Assembly: GCA_044224925.1 (NCBI GenBank)
Contig: JBGAJM010000001.1
Location: 124,001 to 188,000, forward strand
Reading direction: 5' to 3'
Length of the DNA: 64,000 bases
DNA from: Kapaibacterium sp044224925
Lineage (GTDB): Bacteria; Bacteroidota; Ignavibacteria; Kapaibacteriales; Kapaibacteriaceae
The notes beneath the pieces are model-generated. The model was not told the origin of the DNA. It did not search any database and saw only the letters and a program-made list of their open reading frames with translations. The position numbers and the translations under genes were made by a program. This document shows positions 18,099-26,795 of the stretch, piece after piece. The stretch's first letter is position 1, and the number at the start of each line of letters is the position of its first letter.

Positions 18099-18802
18099 AG
18101 GTACTCGCATCTGGTCTCCTCGTTGGAGCACTCGCCATTGGCATGATGTCCTGCAAGTCTTCCACGAACCCTGCAGGCGAAGGTTCGCTCTCGATGGAAA
18201 CATCGATCCCAACAGCCACCGTCCAGTCCATGACGATCAAGGGCGAACACGCTGAAGCATTGAACTGCGATAGCGTTCGTATCTCCCGTGTACGACTTCT
18301 TCTGTCGCGCATCAAGCTTCAGGCGATCAACGACGATTCGGGTACGGGTGGACGTGACGTGAAGGCCGGACCGGCCGTGATCACGTTCGAACGCGGCAAG
18401 GTCACATCGGTCTTCGCAACCACCGTCCCTGTCGGCAAGTACGATCGCATCAAGCTGGAATCCCATCGATTCACACCACCGGAAGTGACCACATGGGCCG
18501 GTGATGCCGTCTTCGGCGACTTCGCAACAGCTGATCGTCCAACGGTGATCATCGAAGGTACCGTCTGGAATGGCGGCGTGGCAACAGACTTCGTGCAGAC
18601 GAGCGATAACACGGAGAACCTGACCATCAAGGCCGAACCGTACTTCGAGATCACGGAATCCACGGCGACAACATTGAAGATCAACTTCGATGCTGTTGAG
18701 TGGCTCAAGGTTGGCGGCAAGATCCGCGACCCGCGTGATAGCGACAACAAGAACGACATGAAGCTTCGCCTGAAGTCCTTCTTCAAGCTGATGCGCAAGT
18801 AA
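18095..18802 (+). CDS. DUF4382 family lipoprotein
   Basis: A 235-residue lipoprotein. The signal MKVLASGLLVGALAIGMMSC ends in a lipobox-like MMSC at Cys20. The rest matches the DUF4382 pattern: VRISRVRLLLSRIKL, then TVPVGKYDRIKLESH and KAEPYFEITE. DUF4382 proteins are beta-rich envelope lipoproteins of unknown role. The start codon overlaps the stop of the oxidoreductase by four bases (ATGA), which indicates translational coupling. The C-terminal tail is strongly basic (RLKSFFKLMRK). It is the last gene before the strong terminator at 18817-18857. Confidence 0.85.
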   Translation: MKVLASGLLVGALAIGMMSCKSSTNPAGEGSLSMETSIPTATVQSMTIKGEHAEALNCDSVRISRVRLLLSRIKLQAINDDSGTGGRDVKAGPAVITFERGKVTSVFATTVPVGKYDRIKLESHRFTPPEVTTWAGDAVFGDFATADRPTVIIEGTVWNGGVATDFVQTSDNTENLTIKAEPYFEITESTATTLKINFDAVEWLKVGGKIRDPRDSDNKNDMKLRLKSFFKLMRK

Positions 18803-18816
18803 ACGGACCTTCGTCC

Positions 18817-18857
18817 AAAAAAAAACGGGTACGACCATTTGGTCGTACCCGTTTTTC
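18817..18857. terminator. bidirectional intrinsic terminator
   Basis: A perfect 12-base-pair stem (ACGGGTACGACC / GGTCGTACCCGT) around ATTT is flanked by nine A on the left and five T on the right. It should stop both the plus-strand DUF1800-DUF4382 operon and the minus-strand tRNA-Leu transcript. Confidence 0.93.
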
Positions 18858-18866
18858 GTTTCGATG

Positions 18867-18950
18867 TGCGGAAGACGGGACTTGAACCCGTACGCCCTTG
18901 CGAGCGCCACCCCCTCAAGATGGTGCGTCTGCCAATTTCGCCACTTCCGC
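18867..18950 (-). tRNA. tRNA-Leu (anticodon GAG)
   Basis: An 84-base class II tRNA on the minus strand. Acceptor GCGGAAG/CTTCCGC with discriminator A, anticodon stem CCATC/GGTGG around loop TTGAGGG (anticodon GAG), a long variable arm with GCGCTCGCAAGGGCGT, and T-arm ACGGG TTCAAGT CCCGT. CCA is not encoded. Confidence 0.97.
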
Positions 18951-18962
18951 ATCGAGGGATTA

Positions 18963-18970
18963 CAAATATA
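18963..18970 (-). promoter_or_regulatory. -7 element TATATTTG upstream of tRNA-Leu
   Basis: The minus strand reads TATATTTG, an exact TAnnTTTG match, ending 12 bases before the tRNA 5' end and just downstream of the membrane-protein stop. Its position suggests the tRNA has its own promoter rather than depending on the upstream operon. Confidence 0.65.
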
Positions 18971-18978
18971 GGGAAATC

Positions 18979-20079
18979 TCAGAAAACGCGACGCGTTCGA
19001 AGTGCAAGAAAGATGGGAACGGCCGCGGAGACGACAACAGAGATGGCGATATAGGTGGTCCGGTCCACAAGATCCCGCTGCGAGTACAGTGGATGCAAGG
19101 CCGCCAACAGTGCTGTCGCCACCAGGAAGACCACCGTGACGGCGTCCATGCGCACCCAACGCTGGAGGATCACCGCCAACAGACCGTAGAAGGCCACAAA
19201 CGTCGGAGCCACCAGTCGCTCCACGTCCTTCCCCGCAAAACTGGCCACCACCACGAGGGCGACGAGGACGGCAAGGTGCATGTTCTTGCGCACAAGGTCC
19301 GGCAGACGGGATGCGGCGACAACGGGCAGGAGCGTGAACGGGATCATGCAGTTCACGCACAACCGATACCATGCCACCGGATCCGTGAGCTTCCATGCAT
19401 ACACCGCATAGTTGCCGATCAGGTCCCATCCCTGATTCTCGGGCGACATCATGCTGCGCAATGCGAAGAAGGGCACCATGGCCGGTGCTGACGCGGCCAG
19501 TGCCATGCGCCATTGGCGCGACGGCCATGCGACGATGATGGCAACAGGGACCATGAGCATGCACGTTTCCCGCGTGGCCGCACCAATGCACAACAGCACG
19601 GCATAACGCCACCATGCACCACGTTCGATGGCGATGATCGAGGCCATGATCACCAACAACGAAAGTGCGTCGGTGAGCTGATAGGGATTGAAGAGGGAGG
19701 CGCCGACCACATGGGGTGAGGCGGCAAGGAGGCATGTGACGAACAACGATGTGCGCGCATCGATGTCGCGGCTGAGCAACCACCGACGGAACAGAAGCAG
19801 ACAACAAAGCAGCGACGCAACGGTCAGCAAACGGAACGCTTGCACCTGCGAACCAACGAGCGGTGTGAGCGTTCCTGCAAGAAGCGGTGGAAGGACGCGA
19901 TAGACGAAGGGGGCAGGGACGTGCGGATCGATGTGCGGAGCCGCCGTGGCCATGCGCTGGTAGTGCACCAGATCCAACTCGCTCTGCGATGCAAAGGCAG
20001 AGGGGTCGATCTCTCCATACCATGCCACCATGATCCCGACCACACAGACCACGATCAGATCGTACCAGTGTGGCTTCAT
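18979..20079 (-). CDS. multi-spanning membrane protein, GT-C-like
   Basis: A 366-residue very hydrophobic protein with about nine or ten predicted helices. Starting MKPHWYDLIVVCVVGIMVAW, it has an Asp-containing first loop (GEIDPSAFASQSELDLVHYQ) and PFVYRVLPPLLAG, an arrangement reminiscent of GT-C glycosyltransferases and related polyprenyl-sugar enzymes, which carry acidic residues in the first periplasmic loop. No signature is strong enough for a specific name. It lies 10 bases after the propeller gene on the same strand and is the last member of the proS-led operon. A long out-of-frame ORF overlaps it and is a shadow. Confidence 0.65.
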   Translation of the reverse strand: MKPHWYDLIVVCVVGIMVAWYGEIDPSAFASQSELDLVHYQRMATAAPHIDPHVPAPFVYRVLPPLLAGTLTPLVGSQVQAFRLLTVASLLCCLLLFRRWLLSRDIDARTSLFVTCLLAASPHVVGASLFNPYQLTDALSLLVIMASIIAIERGAWWRYAVLLCIGAATRETCMLMVPVAIIVAWPSRQWRMALAASAPAMVPFFALRSMMSPENQGWDLIGNYAVYAWKLTDPVAWYRLCVNCMIPFTLLPVVAASRLPDLVRKNMHLAVLVALVVVASFAGKDVERLVAPTFVAFYGLLAVILQRWVRMDAVTVVFLVATALLAALHPLYSQRDLVDRTTYIAISVVVSAAVPIFLALRTRRVF

Positions 20080-20089
20080 GATGCGCGTA

Positions 20090-22336
20090 TTATCGCGTGA
20101 CGGCGAGCTTGCCCACGGCTGCTTCCTTGGTGGAAGCCGAGAGAGCATGGATGATGTAGACGCCGGGTGGGACGGTGCGACCTTGCACGTCCTTACCGTT
20201 CCACAGTGCCTGACGTCCGTTCGTTTGCACGGCGGCAACCAGTTCGCCGGCCGCCGTCATGATGCGCACGTCGGAATCGGCGGCAAGTCCATCGATGGTG
20301 ATCACACCATCGGCGTCGGGTCTAAACGGCTGCGGATAACAGCGAATGGCGTAGGAGTCGAGCGGCTTGACGCTCTGCGTGAGAACCGACGAACAACCGC
20401 TCATCGTTCCGAAGTAGGCGCGTCCGGTCCGATCGTCCACGACAACGCTCTTCACGTTGTCCGTCAGCAGAGGAGAGTTGTTCTGCGTGATGATGGAGAG
20501 CACTTCCGTGCCGTCTTCGTTCAAGACATAGACGCCATTCGATGTGGCGATCCACTTGTTGTTGACAGCGTCAACGAAGATGTCGTTCACATTCAATGCC
20601 GAGAGTGCCGTGATGCGACGAACGAAGGGAATGGTCGTGTTGGACACGGTGGAAGGTGAAGCGATCACGGACACACCGCGCGCCGTGCCGATCCACAGAG
20701 CACCATTCTTATCGATGCGCAAGGCGCGGATCACATTGTCCTGGAGTTGCGTGTTGGACGAGCGGAGCATTTGACAGACATCGTCCGCTTCGTTGTTCGG
20801 TGTGTTCTTATCGTGGAAGGCAAGCAGACCGTTGCCGGTGGGACCGGCCATCCATTTCGTCCCGCCGTTATCGATGGCGATCACGCGATACTGATTGGCG
20901 CGCAGATCGTAGCAGTTCTTGAAGTAGCCGAAGTTCTGATCCTTGTCGCGCGTGACGAGCAATCGATCCGCGCCAAGTTCATTCACGATCCAAAGCTTGC
21001 CGTTGCGATCCGTGATGGCATCGCTGGTGACCACGTAGTTCGCATCGTTACTGATGCCCACGAGGGGACTGTTCGTGTTGTTCCACTTTTGCAGGACCAC
21101 GCCGCCTTCTGCCTTCTTGGCCTCGACAATGCCATAGCCCCAGCTTGACAGCCACACACTTCCATCGGGTTGTGCATTCACGCGGTGATAGGAGTTCGAA
21201 CCCATCTCGGCATTTGCTTCCTTGGTGAACTCGAACCACGTGGTCCCATCGAAGGCCATCACGCCTTGTCCCGTGCGGAACGGTTCTTCGTCGGTGGCAG
21301 ACCACAGCCAGCCATCGCGGTCGATGGTCAGGTGTGAGAACTGATTCGTGCGTGGTGAGTTCACAAAGACGTCTTGTCGGTCCGTACCATCGACGATGGC
21401 AAGCGGAAGGTTGACCACAAAGGCGATCACCACGGTACGTCCGTTTCGTGTGGTGGTGGCATGGCCGTTCACTTGGCCGGGGAAGGAGACGGGAAGCGGA
21501 CCTGACAAGGTGCGCACGAACGACTCTTCCGATGCATAGACCTCGGTCGCCGTGGTCGTGAGTCCAACAAGTGTTGCGCCACCGGAGTATACCGTACGGA
21601 ACGACGAACCTTCGGCGATCAGAATGGCGCCCGCAGCCGTTGCAAAGACATCGTTGGCGGTGGCACGTACGAACGACACGGCAGGCACCGGAAGGCCATT
21701 GGACGTACCGAAGAGCTTCCAGACGCTTGGAAGACGCAACGTTTCGGATGAGAGCGGTGCGACCACGATGCCGGAATCAGTCGAGGCCCAAATGGAATCG
21801 CGCAATGTTGTTAGCGAGGTGACGCGAGTCTTCTCTTGCAAGGGACCGATGCGATCGACGGTCTCGCGGAACACATCGTTGGCGGGATCGAAGGACACGA
21901 TGCCGAAGTCCGTGGCGATGTAGAGCAGACCGTTCTTCAACAGGAAGTCGTTGATCCGTCGACGTTGATACACCGTGGCACGACGGATGTCGGTGATGTT
22001 CTTGAACTGCAGGTCTTCGGTGACGATGGTGAGCGATCCGTCGAAGCATCCAACGAAGACGCGCTTCGAAGCTGTGTCGCACAGGATGGCCGTCACATCC
22101 AGGTTCAACAACGCGCCAACGTTGCGATACTCCTGAATGGAACTGTCGGCAGCGCTATACACAAAAAGACCGCCCGGAGTGGCGGCCCAGATGCGACCTT
22201 TGGAATCGACAGATGCGGCGCGTACGGTGCGCATGGTCGAGAATGTTTGCCAGTCGCTCAAACTGATGGTCGATTGCGCCGAGAGGGTCACGGCGGCAAG
22301 GAGCAAGGCACAGAGGATGCTGATACGTGTGGTCAT
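20090..22336 (-). CDS. secreted two-component-regulator-propeller protein
   Basis: A 748-residue protein with signal peptide MTTRISILCALLLAAVTLSAQ. It contains repeated propeller units of the kind that form the periplasmic sensor of hybrid two-component systems: DSKGRIWAATPGGLFVYS, DRDGWLWSATDEEPF, DRNGKLWIVNELGADRL, DKNGALWIGTARGVSVI, NNKWIATSNGVYVLNEDG. There is no kinase or membrane segment after them; instead the C-terminus (IRCYPQPFRPDADG, GRQALWNGKDVQGRTVPPGV, YIIHAL) is a FlgD/type IX-like domain, so it is probably secreted or surface bound. An ATG at 22363, directly abutting the ribH stop, is possible, but 22336 gives the signal peptide. Confidence 0.85.
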   Translation of the reverse strand: MTTRISILCALLLAAVTLSAQSTISLSDWQTFSTMRTVRAASVDSKGRIWAATPGGLFVYSAADSSIQEYRNVGALLNLDVTAILCDTASKRVFVGCFDGSLTIVTEDLQFKNITDIRRATVYQRRRINDFLLKNGLLYIATDFGIVSFDPANDVFRETVDRIGPLQEKTRVTSLTTLRDSIWASTDSGIVVAPLSSETLRLPSVWKLFGTSNGLPVPAVSFVRATANDVFATAAGAILIAEGSSFRTVYSGGATLVGLTTTATEVYASEESFVRTLSGPLPVSFPGQVNGHATTTRNGRTVVIAFVVNLPLAIVDGTDRQDVFVNSPRTNQFSHLTIDRDGWLWSATDEEPFRTGQGVMAFDGTTWFEFTKEANAEMGSNSYHRVNAQPDGSVWLSSWGYGIVEAKKAEGGVVLQKWNNTNSPLVGISNDANYVVTSDAITDRNGKLWIVNELGADRLLVTRDKDQNFGYFKNCYDLRANQYRVIAIDNGGTKWMAGPTGNGLLAFHDKNTPNNEADDVCQMLRSSNTQLQDNVIRALRIDKNGALWIGTARGVSVIASPSTVSNTTIPFVRRITALSALNVNDIFVDAVNNKWIATSNGVYVLNEDGTEVLSIITQNNSPLLTDNVKSVVVDDRTGRAYFGTMSGCSSVLTQSVKPLDSYAIRCYPQPFRPDADGVITIDGLAADSDVRIMTAAGELVAAVQTNGRQALWNGKDVQGRTVPPGVYIIHALSASTKEAAVGKLAVTR

Positions 22337-22363
22337 GCGGAATGCCGACGAGTCAGTTCCCAT

Positions 22364-22837
22364 TTATAGTGTACGGATCTGTTCGTAGATCGAGATCATC
22401 TCCAATGCGGCCACGGCCGCCTCGTATCCTTTGTTGTCGCCCTTCACCCCTGCGCGCTCCATGGCCTGGTCGACGGTGTTCACCGTGAGCACGCCGAAGA
22501 TGCAGGGAATGCCGGTTTGCATGGCCACGGAGGCAATGCCGGTGGAGACCGGACCGGAGACGTATTCGAAATGCGGTGTGTCGCCACGGATCACCGCACC
22601 GAGGGTGATGATGGCATCGGGGCGCAAGGTCTGCGCAGCGTGCAGCGCCACCGAAGGGACCTCGTAGCTGCCCGGACAGTACACGATGGTGATATCGGCA
22701 TCATCCACACCGTTCGCGCGAAGTGCCTCGAGGGCACCTTCTTGCAAACGGTTCACGATGAACTCATTCCAACGCGCGGCAACGATCACGATGCGACGTC
22801 CGGCTCCCTGCAAGGTGCCGTGAACACTACGAGGCAT
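22364..22837 (-). CDS. ribH: 6,7-dimethyl-8-ribityllumazine synthase
   Basis: RibH condenses 5-amino-6-ribitylaminouracil with 3,4-dihydroxybutanone 4-phosphate, the penultimate step of riboflavin synthesis. The 157-residue length is normal. Motifs: IVIVAARWNEFIVNRLQEGA, GSYEVPSVALH, ITLGAVIRGDTPHFEYV (the catalytic His is in the last block), and FGVLTVNTVDQAMERAG. The ATG at 22837 is chosen over 22858; it overlaps the end of the PHP gene by 11 bases, indicating coupling. The next gene's alternative ATG directly follows its stop codon. ribD lies elsewhere in the window (57328-58419), so the pathway is split. Confidence 0.96.
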   Translation of the reverse strand: MPRSVHGTLQGAGRRIVIVAARWNEFIVNRLQEGALEALRANGVDDADITIVYCPGSYEVPSVALHAAQTLRPDAIITLGAVIRGDTPHFEYVSGPVSTGIASVAMQTGIPCIFGVLTVNTVDQAMERAGVKGDNKGYEAAVAALEMISIYEQIRTL

Positions 22838-23669
22838 GGACCTTCTCCTGGATGGCATTGAGATGCTCTTGCGTCACACCGAACACGCCAAGATTACGCT
22901 CGTCATACTCACGCGAACCATGATAGTCGCTGCCGCCTGTGATCAAGAGTCCGTGCTGTAGAGCGAGCGCCTTGTAGTATTCGCGTGTGACGTACCAATG
23001 CGATGGGTGATAGACCTCGACACCGTCGATGCCACTGGTGCGCAGTCCCAAAAACAGTCGCGGATCGTGATAGGTCTTGCCGGGATGGGCGATCACGGCG
23101 ATACCACCGGCACCATGGATCATGTCGGCGGCCATCTTCACGGAATACGGCGCCTTCGACACAAAGGCAGGCTTGCCCGTGTCGAGGTAGACGTCGAAGG
23201 CATTCTGGAGGTTCTTCGAAAACCCGCGCTGAACCATAACGGCAGCAACATGCGGACGTCCGATGGGTGCCGTTCCTGCATGGTCTTGCACTTCGTCGAA
23301 CGAGATGTTCACGCGTAGACGTTGCAGACGTTCCACCATCTCGCGAGCACGACGCTCACGGTCCGTCTTGAAGAAGTCGATGTAAGCACGGAGCGTTGGG
23401 TCTTTGTGGTCGATGTAGTAGCCCAGCACGTGCACATCGCGTCGGTCTTCCGTACACGATACTTCGATGCCGGGGATCAACTTCACCGGTCCGTTATATC
23501 CTTCCATGCGCAGGACATCGTAGGCCGCAAGGGTGTCGTGGTCCGTGATGGAGATGGCACCCAGTCCAACGGCCTCTGCCTTCTCCATCAGTCGCGATGG
23601 GGTGAGCAGTCCGTCGGAGCACGTCGTGTGACAGTGCATATCGGCAACGATGTCGACAAGGTTGTTCAT
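22827..23669 (-). CDS. PHP-domain phosphoesterase (RNase AM-like)
   Basis: A 280-residue PHP-family metal hydrolase. The four PHP motifs are visible: DMHCHTTCSDG (HxH at the N-terminus), ITDHDT, PGIEVSC, and GGSDYHG near the C-terminus; AVIAHPGK carries a further metal ligand. It is closest in pattern to the YciV/RNase AM group, which trims 5' ends of rRNA or degrades 3',5'-bisnucleotides. The start codon overlaps the proS stop by ATGA and its end overlaps ribH, so it is translated in an operon. Substrate is uncertain. Confidence 0.88.
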   Translation of the reverse strand: MNNLVDIVADMHCHTTCSDGLLTPSRLMEKAEAVGLGAISITDHDTLAAYDVLRMEGYNGPVKLIPGIEVSCTEDRRDVHVLGYYIDHKDPTLRAYIDFFKTDRERRAREMVERLQRLRVNISFDEVQDHAGTAPIGRPHVAAVMVQRGFSKNLQNAFDVYLDTGKPAFVSKAPYSVKMAADMIHGAGGIAVIAHPGKTYHDPRLFLGLRTSGIDGVEVYHPSHWYVTREYYKALALQHGLLITGGSDYHGSREYDERNLGVFGVTQEHLNAIQEKVHAS

Positions 23670-25378
23670 GCGAGTCCATTCAAGAGTGATCGAACGTCGG
23701 CGCGCACCTCGTCGAGTGCCACGATGCGACGCTCGCCCGTCCGTCGAACTTTCACTTCAATGTTTCCGGCCGAGAGGTTCTTATCGCCAACGATCACCTG
23801 CAAGGGCATGCCCAACAGATCGGCATCGTTGAACTTCACACCCGGCGATTCATCACGGTCGTCGAACAGCACATCGATCCCTGCCGCCATAAAGGCCTTC
23901 TCGAGTTCTTCACAGACGGCGCGCACCGACTCGCTCTTCTTCATGCCGAGGCCGAGCAGGTGGACGTGATAGGGTGCGAGCGACATGGACCATGTGATGC
24001 CGCGCTCGTCGTGGTTCTGCTCGATGAAGCAGGCCATGATGCGCTCGATACCGATGCCATAGCTTCCCATGATGATCGGATGTTCTTTTCCGTTCTCGTC
24101 AAGGAAGGTGGCTCCAAGTGCTGTTGAATACTTCGTGCCAAGCTTGAAGATGTGACCGACCTCGATGGCATTCACCACGCGAAGTTCCTTGCCGCATCCT
24201 GTCGGACAGAGTTCGCCGGCACGCACAGTGCGCACGTCGTGATAGCCTTCGATGGTGGCATCACGATCGAGATCGATGTTGCGCAAATGGAAACCGTCCT
24301 TGTTGGCACCACTCACGAGACCGTTCAGGTGTTGCAGTCGTTGATCGGCGATCACGCGCATCGGTGTGCGCAGACCGATCGGACCGATCGATCCGGCATG
24401 GGCACCGGTCCATGCGAACAACTCCTCTGCCTCTGCCGGACGGAGCGCTGTGGCTCCAAGCACACCTTGCAGCTTCGATTCATTGAGCTCGTCGTTGCCG
24501 CACATGAGAACAAGGATGGGCTGATCGTCGGCCACATAGACCACGCTCTTCGCGCAACGCTCTTCGGGAATGGAGTACTTCTGAATGAGATCGTCGATCG
24601 TCTTCGCGCCCGGCGTTGCGAACTCTTCGATGGAAGGGTTCTCGGCAAGGCGGGGAATGGCGGCAAGGATGGACGTGGCCACTTCGATGTTCGCTGCATA
24701 GGAGAGGTCGTCGCACACGGCACAGGTGTCTTCGCCGAAGGGCGACTCCACCATGAACTCTTGCGACTTGCTTCCGCCCATGGCACCACTGGATGCACCG
24801 ACGATGAAGAAGCGCAGACCGCAACGTGTGTAGATGTTGCGATACGCTTGCTCATGCTTGTCGTAGGCGGCATCGAGTCCTTCCGTCGTGGAATCGAGCG
24901 AGTAGGCATCCTTCATCGTGAACTGACGTCCGCGAAGCACGCCACTCTTTGGCCGTGGCTCGTTGCGGAACTTCGTCTGGATCTGATACCAGATCTGCGG
25001 CATGTCGCGATACGAGTGCACGTGCTGACGTGCATGGAAGGTGATGATCTCTTCGTGCGTTGGTGCGAGGACCAGACCTTCGCGATTCTTGATGTGGAAC
25101 ATCACGTCGCCCATGGCCTCGACACGACCTGTCTGTTCCCAGATCTCGATCGGATTGAGGGCCGGCATGTGGAATTCCTGTCCACCGATCGCATCCATCT
25201 CCTGACGTACGATGTCGCAGATCTTCTTGTGGACGCGATAGCCCAAGGGCAGGAAGCTGAAGACGCCGGCAGCGAGCTGACGGACCATGGCTGCCCGAAC
25301 CATCAATTGATGCGATGGGATCTGTGCCTCGTTCGGAACTTCCTTGAGCGTTGGGAGGAATTGTGTGGACTGACGCAT
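23666..25378 (-). CDS. proS: prolyl-tRNA synthetase
   Basis: A 570-residue bacterial-type ProRS that charges tRNA-Pro in the cytoplasm. Class II motifs are visible: motif 1 around EMDAIGGQEFHMPALNP, motif 2 FRNEPRPKSGVLRGRQFTMK, then an INS-type editing insertion in the middle (TPGAKTIDDLIQKYSIP through about residue 370, region DDLIQKYSIPEERCAK), motif 3 GSYGIGIERIMACF, and the C-terminal anticodon-binding domain (YHVHLLGLG...DVLFDDRDESPGVKF). Length is normal for the editing form. It follows the SnoaL-like gene by 24 bases and overlaps the PHP gene by four bases. Confidence 0.97.
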   Translation of the reverse strand: MRQSTQFLPTLKEVPNEAQIPSHQLMVRAAMVRQLAAGVFSFLPLGYRVHKKICDIVRQEMDAIGGQEFHMPALNPIEIWEQTGRVEAMGDVMFHIKNREGLVLAPTHEEIITFHARQHVHSYRDMPQIWYQIQTKFRNEPRPKSGVLRGRQFTMKDAYSLDSTTEGLDAAYDKHEQAYRNIYTRCGLRFFIVGASSGAMGGSKSQEFMVESPFGEDTCAVCDDLSYAANIEVATSILAAIPRLAENPSIEEFATPGAKTIDDLIQKYSIPEERCAKSVVYVADDQPILVLMCGNDELNESKLQGVLGATALRPAEAEELFAWTGAHAGSIGPIGLRTPMRVIADQRLQHLNGLVSGANKDGFHLRNIDLDRDATIEGYHDVRTVRAGELCPTGCGKELRVVNAIEVGHIFKLGTKYSTALGATFLDENGKEHPIIMGSYGIGIERIMACFIEQNHDERGITWSMSLAPYHVHLLGLGMKKSESVRAVCEELEKAFMAAGIDVLFDDRDESPGVKFNDADLLGMPLQVIVGDKNLSAGNIEVKVRRTGERRIVALDEVRADVRSLLNGLA

Positions 25379-25402
25379 TGTGTTCTTTCTGTCGTTTCGT
25401 TG

Positions 25403-25744
25403 TTATTCTCGGATGAACCAGGCACGTGTGATCCGGTCGTTCGCCGTTTCATACGTGGCAATGGCATGGACATTCCCGTCGCTGCGCAGACCGGCCACTT
25501 GCTCTTCGTCGATGACCATGGTGCCGCACACCATGCGATGCACAAGCGTGCAGTGCAGGAGCGGGTGTTGCTCGAACATCGCACCATAGCGCTCACGCAT
25601 GGCGTCGATCCCCGTGCACGTGGCCTTGCCGCTCACGAGGTCGTACAAGACCACGTCGTCGGCATACACCGCACAGAAGGCCTCGATATCTCGCGCATTG
25701 TAGGCGTCGAGCTGTGCTTGGGCCAGATCGGATGGAGAACGCAT
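25403..25744 (-). CDS. SnoaL-like / NTF2-fold protein
   Basis: A 113-residue NTF2-fold protein. QAQLDAYNARDIEAFCAVYADDVVLYDL is the typical N-terminal helix and first strand of steroid-isomerase-like (SnoaL) proteins, followed by GIDAMRERYGAMFEQHP. The end ANDRITRAWFIRE also fits. The family includes isomerases, hydrolases and many uncharacterised members, so no activity is assigned. The ATG at 25744 replaces a weaker TTG at 25753. A TATCTTTG promoter element sits six bases before the ATG; this is probably the first gene of the minus-strand operon through proS. Confidence 0.85.
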   Translation of the reverse strand: MRSPSDLAQAQLDAYNARDIEAFCAVYADDVVLYDLVSGKATCTGIDAMRERYGAMFEQHPLLHCTLVHRMVCGTMVIDEEQVAGLRSDGNVHAIATYETANDRITRAWFIRE

Positions 25745-25750
25745 AGGCGG

Positions 25751-25758
25751 CAAAGATA
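25751..25758 (-). promoter_or_regulatory. -7 element TATCTTTG of the SnoaL-proS operon
   Basis: The minus strand reads TATCTTTG followed by CCGCCT and the ATG at 25744. The match to TAnnTTTG is exact, and the short spacing predicts a leaderless or nearly leaderless transcript. Confidence 0.6.
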
Positions 25759-25782
25759 CGAACTTCGTTGAGCTATAAGGGC

Positions 25783-26793
25783 TTAGCTCATGATGCGCAC
25801 AAGCATCGATTGCAAGACGAGGGTGGGGTCGGTCGACGAGGACTTGATCGTGGCGTCGGCCGCACTCAAGGCAGCAATGGCCGCTTCGATGTGGGCAGGA
25901 TGATAGCGCTGCAACACATCCAGGTATTCATTCACGAAGTAGGGTGGGATGCCAACGGTCCGCGCGATCTCGCCATTGTCGTTGATCACGCCGCGCACAT
26001 CGGTCAGTCGAAAGAGGGTGACGAAGTAGCGTGTGAGCATCGTGATGATCAACATGTCGAGTCGCTCCGCCTCCATCATCTTCGTGCAGATGGTCATGGC
26101 GGCAGGGAGGTCACGTCGACCGATGGCCTTCTGCAATTCGAAGATCGTATACGTCTTTCCTGAACCGGCGATCTCGTTCACATCATCGACGGTCACGTCG
26201 GTGCGATCGCCCATGTACAACGTGAGCTTGTCGAGCTCCATCGACAGGTCGCGGAGCGACGTGCCGCATCGTGCGACGAGGTAGTCCGATGCATCGGGTG
26301 TGATGGTCCGACCAAGTGCCTTCGCACGATCGCGTACCCATGCGGCCACCTGATGTTCGCGCATGCGCGGATACTCGATCACCGATGCATGCTGGAACAA
26401 GGCATTCCAAGGGAACTTTGCCGTGGACTTGTTCTTGACGGGTGGAAGGGTGGCGGTGAGCAAGAGGAAGGTCGACTCAAGCGGCTGCTTCACATACTGC
26501 AACAGCGGATGATCGCCCTTCTTGCCTTCCCGCCCTACCGACACCTTTTCGAATCGGCGGACCCAGAGCACGCGTCGTTCCGACATCATGGGATAGGAGC
26601 GTGCGACGGAGAGGATGGCATCAAGCGCAACGTCTTCGCCATCCATCATGTCGGCATTCATGCCCGTGGTATCAAGCGTGGAGGCGGCGGCGAAGAGTTG
26701 CTCGGCCGCGTGATCGATCAGATATTCCTCTTCGCCACAGATGAGCAACACCGGTGGGAAGATCTTCTTCGAGATCATCGTTTGCAGGTCCAT
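25783..26793 (-). CDS. holA: DNA polymerase III subunit delta
   Basis: A 336-residue protein matching the delta subunit of the clamp loader, which opens the beta sliding clamp during replication. Features: PVLLICGEEEYLIDHAAEQL at the N-terminus (family 'yllyGeE.yli...' pattern), RRVLWVRRFEK, a central ATLPPVKNKSTAKF region, and the helical collar domain with GKTYTIFELQKAIGRRD, which fits the 'i..Lv.Ai..r' pattern. Its divergence from E. coli HolA is typical of Bacteroidetes. ATG 26793 is chosen; the longer in-frame extension overlaps the permease gene and is non-coding. It starts two bases after the permease stop. Confidence 0.9.
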   Translation of the reverse strand: MDLQTMISKKIFPPVLLICGEEEYLIDHAAEQLFAAASTLDTTGMNADMMDGEDVALDAILSVARSYPMMSERRVLWVRRFEKVSVGREGKKGDHPLLQYVKQPLESTFLLLTATLPPVKNKSTAKFPWNALFQHASVIEYPRMREHQVAAWVRDRAKALGRTITPDASDYLVARCGTSLRDLSMELDKLTLYMGDRTDVTVDDVNEIAGSGKTYTIFELQKAIGRRDLPAAMTICTKMMEAERLDMLIITMLTRYFVTLFRLTDVRGVINDNGEIARTVGIPPYFVNEYLDVLQRYHPAHIEAAIAALSAADATIKSSSTDPTLVLQSMLVRIMS

Positions 26794-26795
26794 GC

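Noticed and set aside
18817..18857. Poly-A stretch and palindrome as a frameshift signal
   Set aside because: It lies after the stop codon and has the perfect hairpin and T-tract of a terminator.
17846..20023. Long minus-strand reading frame of about 725 codons
   Set aside because: It overlaps the membrane-protein gene in another frame, crosses a tRNA gene and a terminator, and its product is Arg/His-rich without motifs; a shadow frame of high-GC coding DNA.
19461..20084. Apparent ORFs opposite the propeller and membrane-protein genes
   Set aside because: No signal, motif or ribosome binding site; overlapped by well-supported genes.
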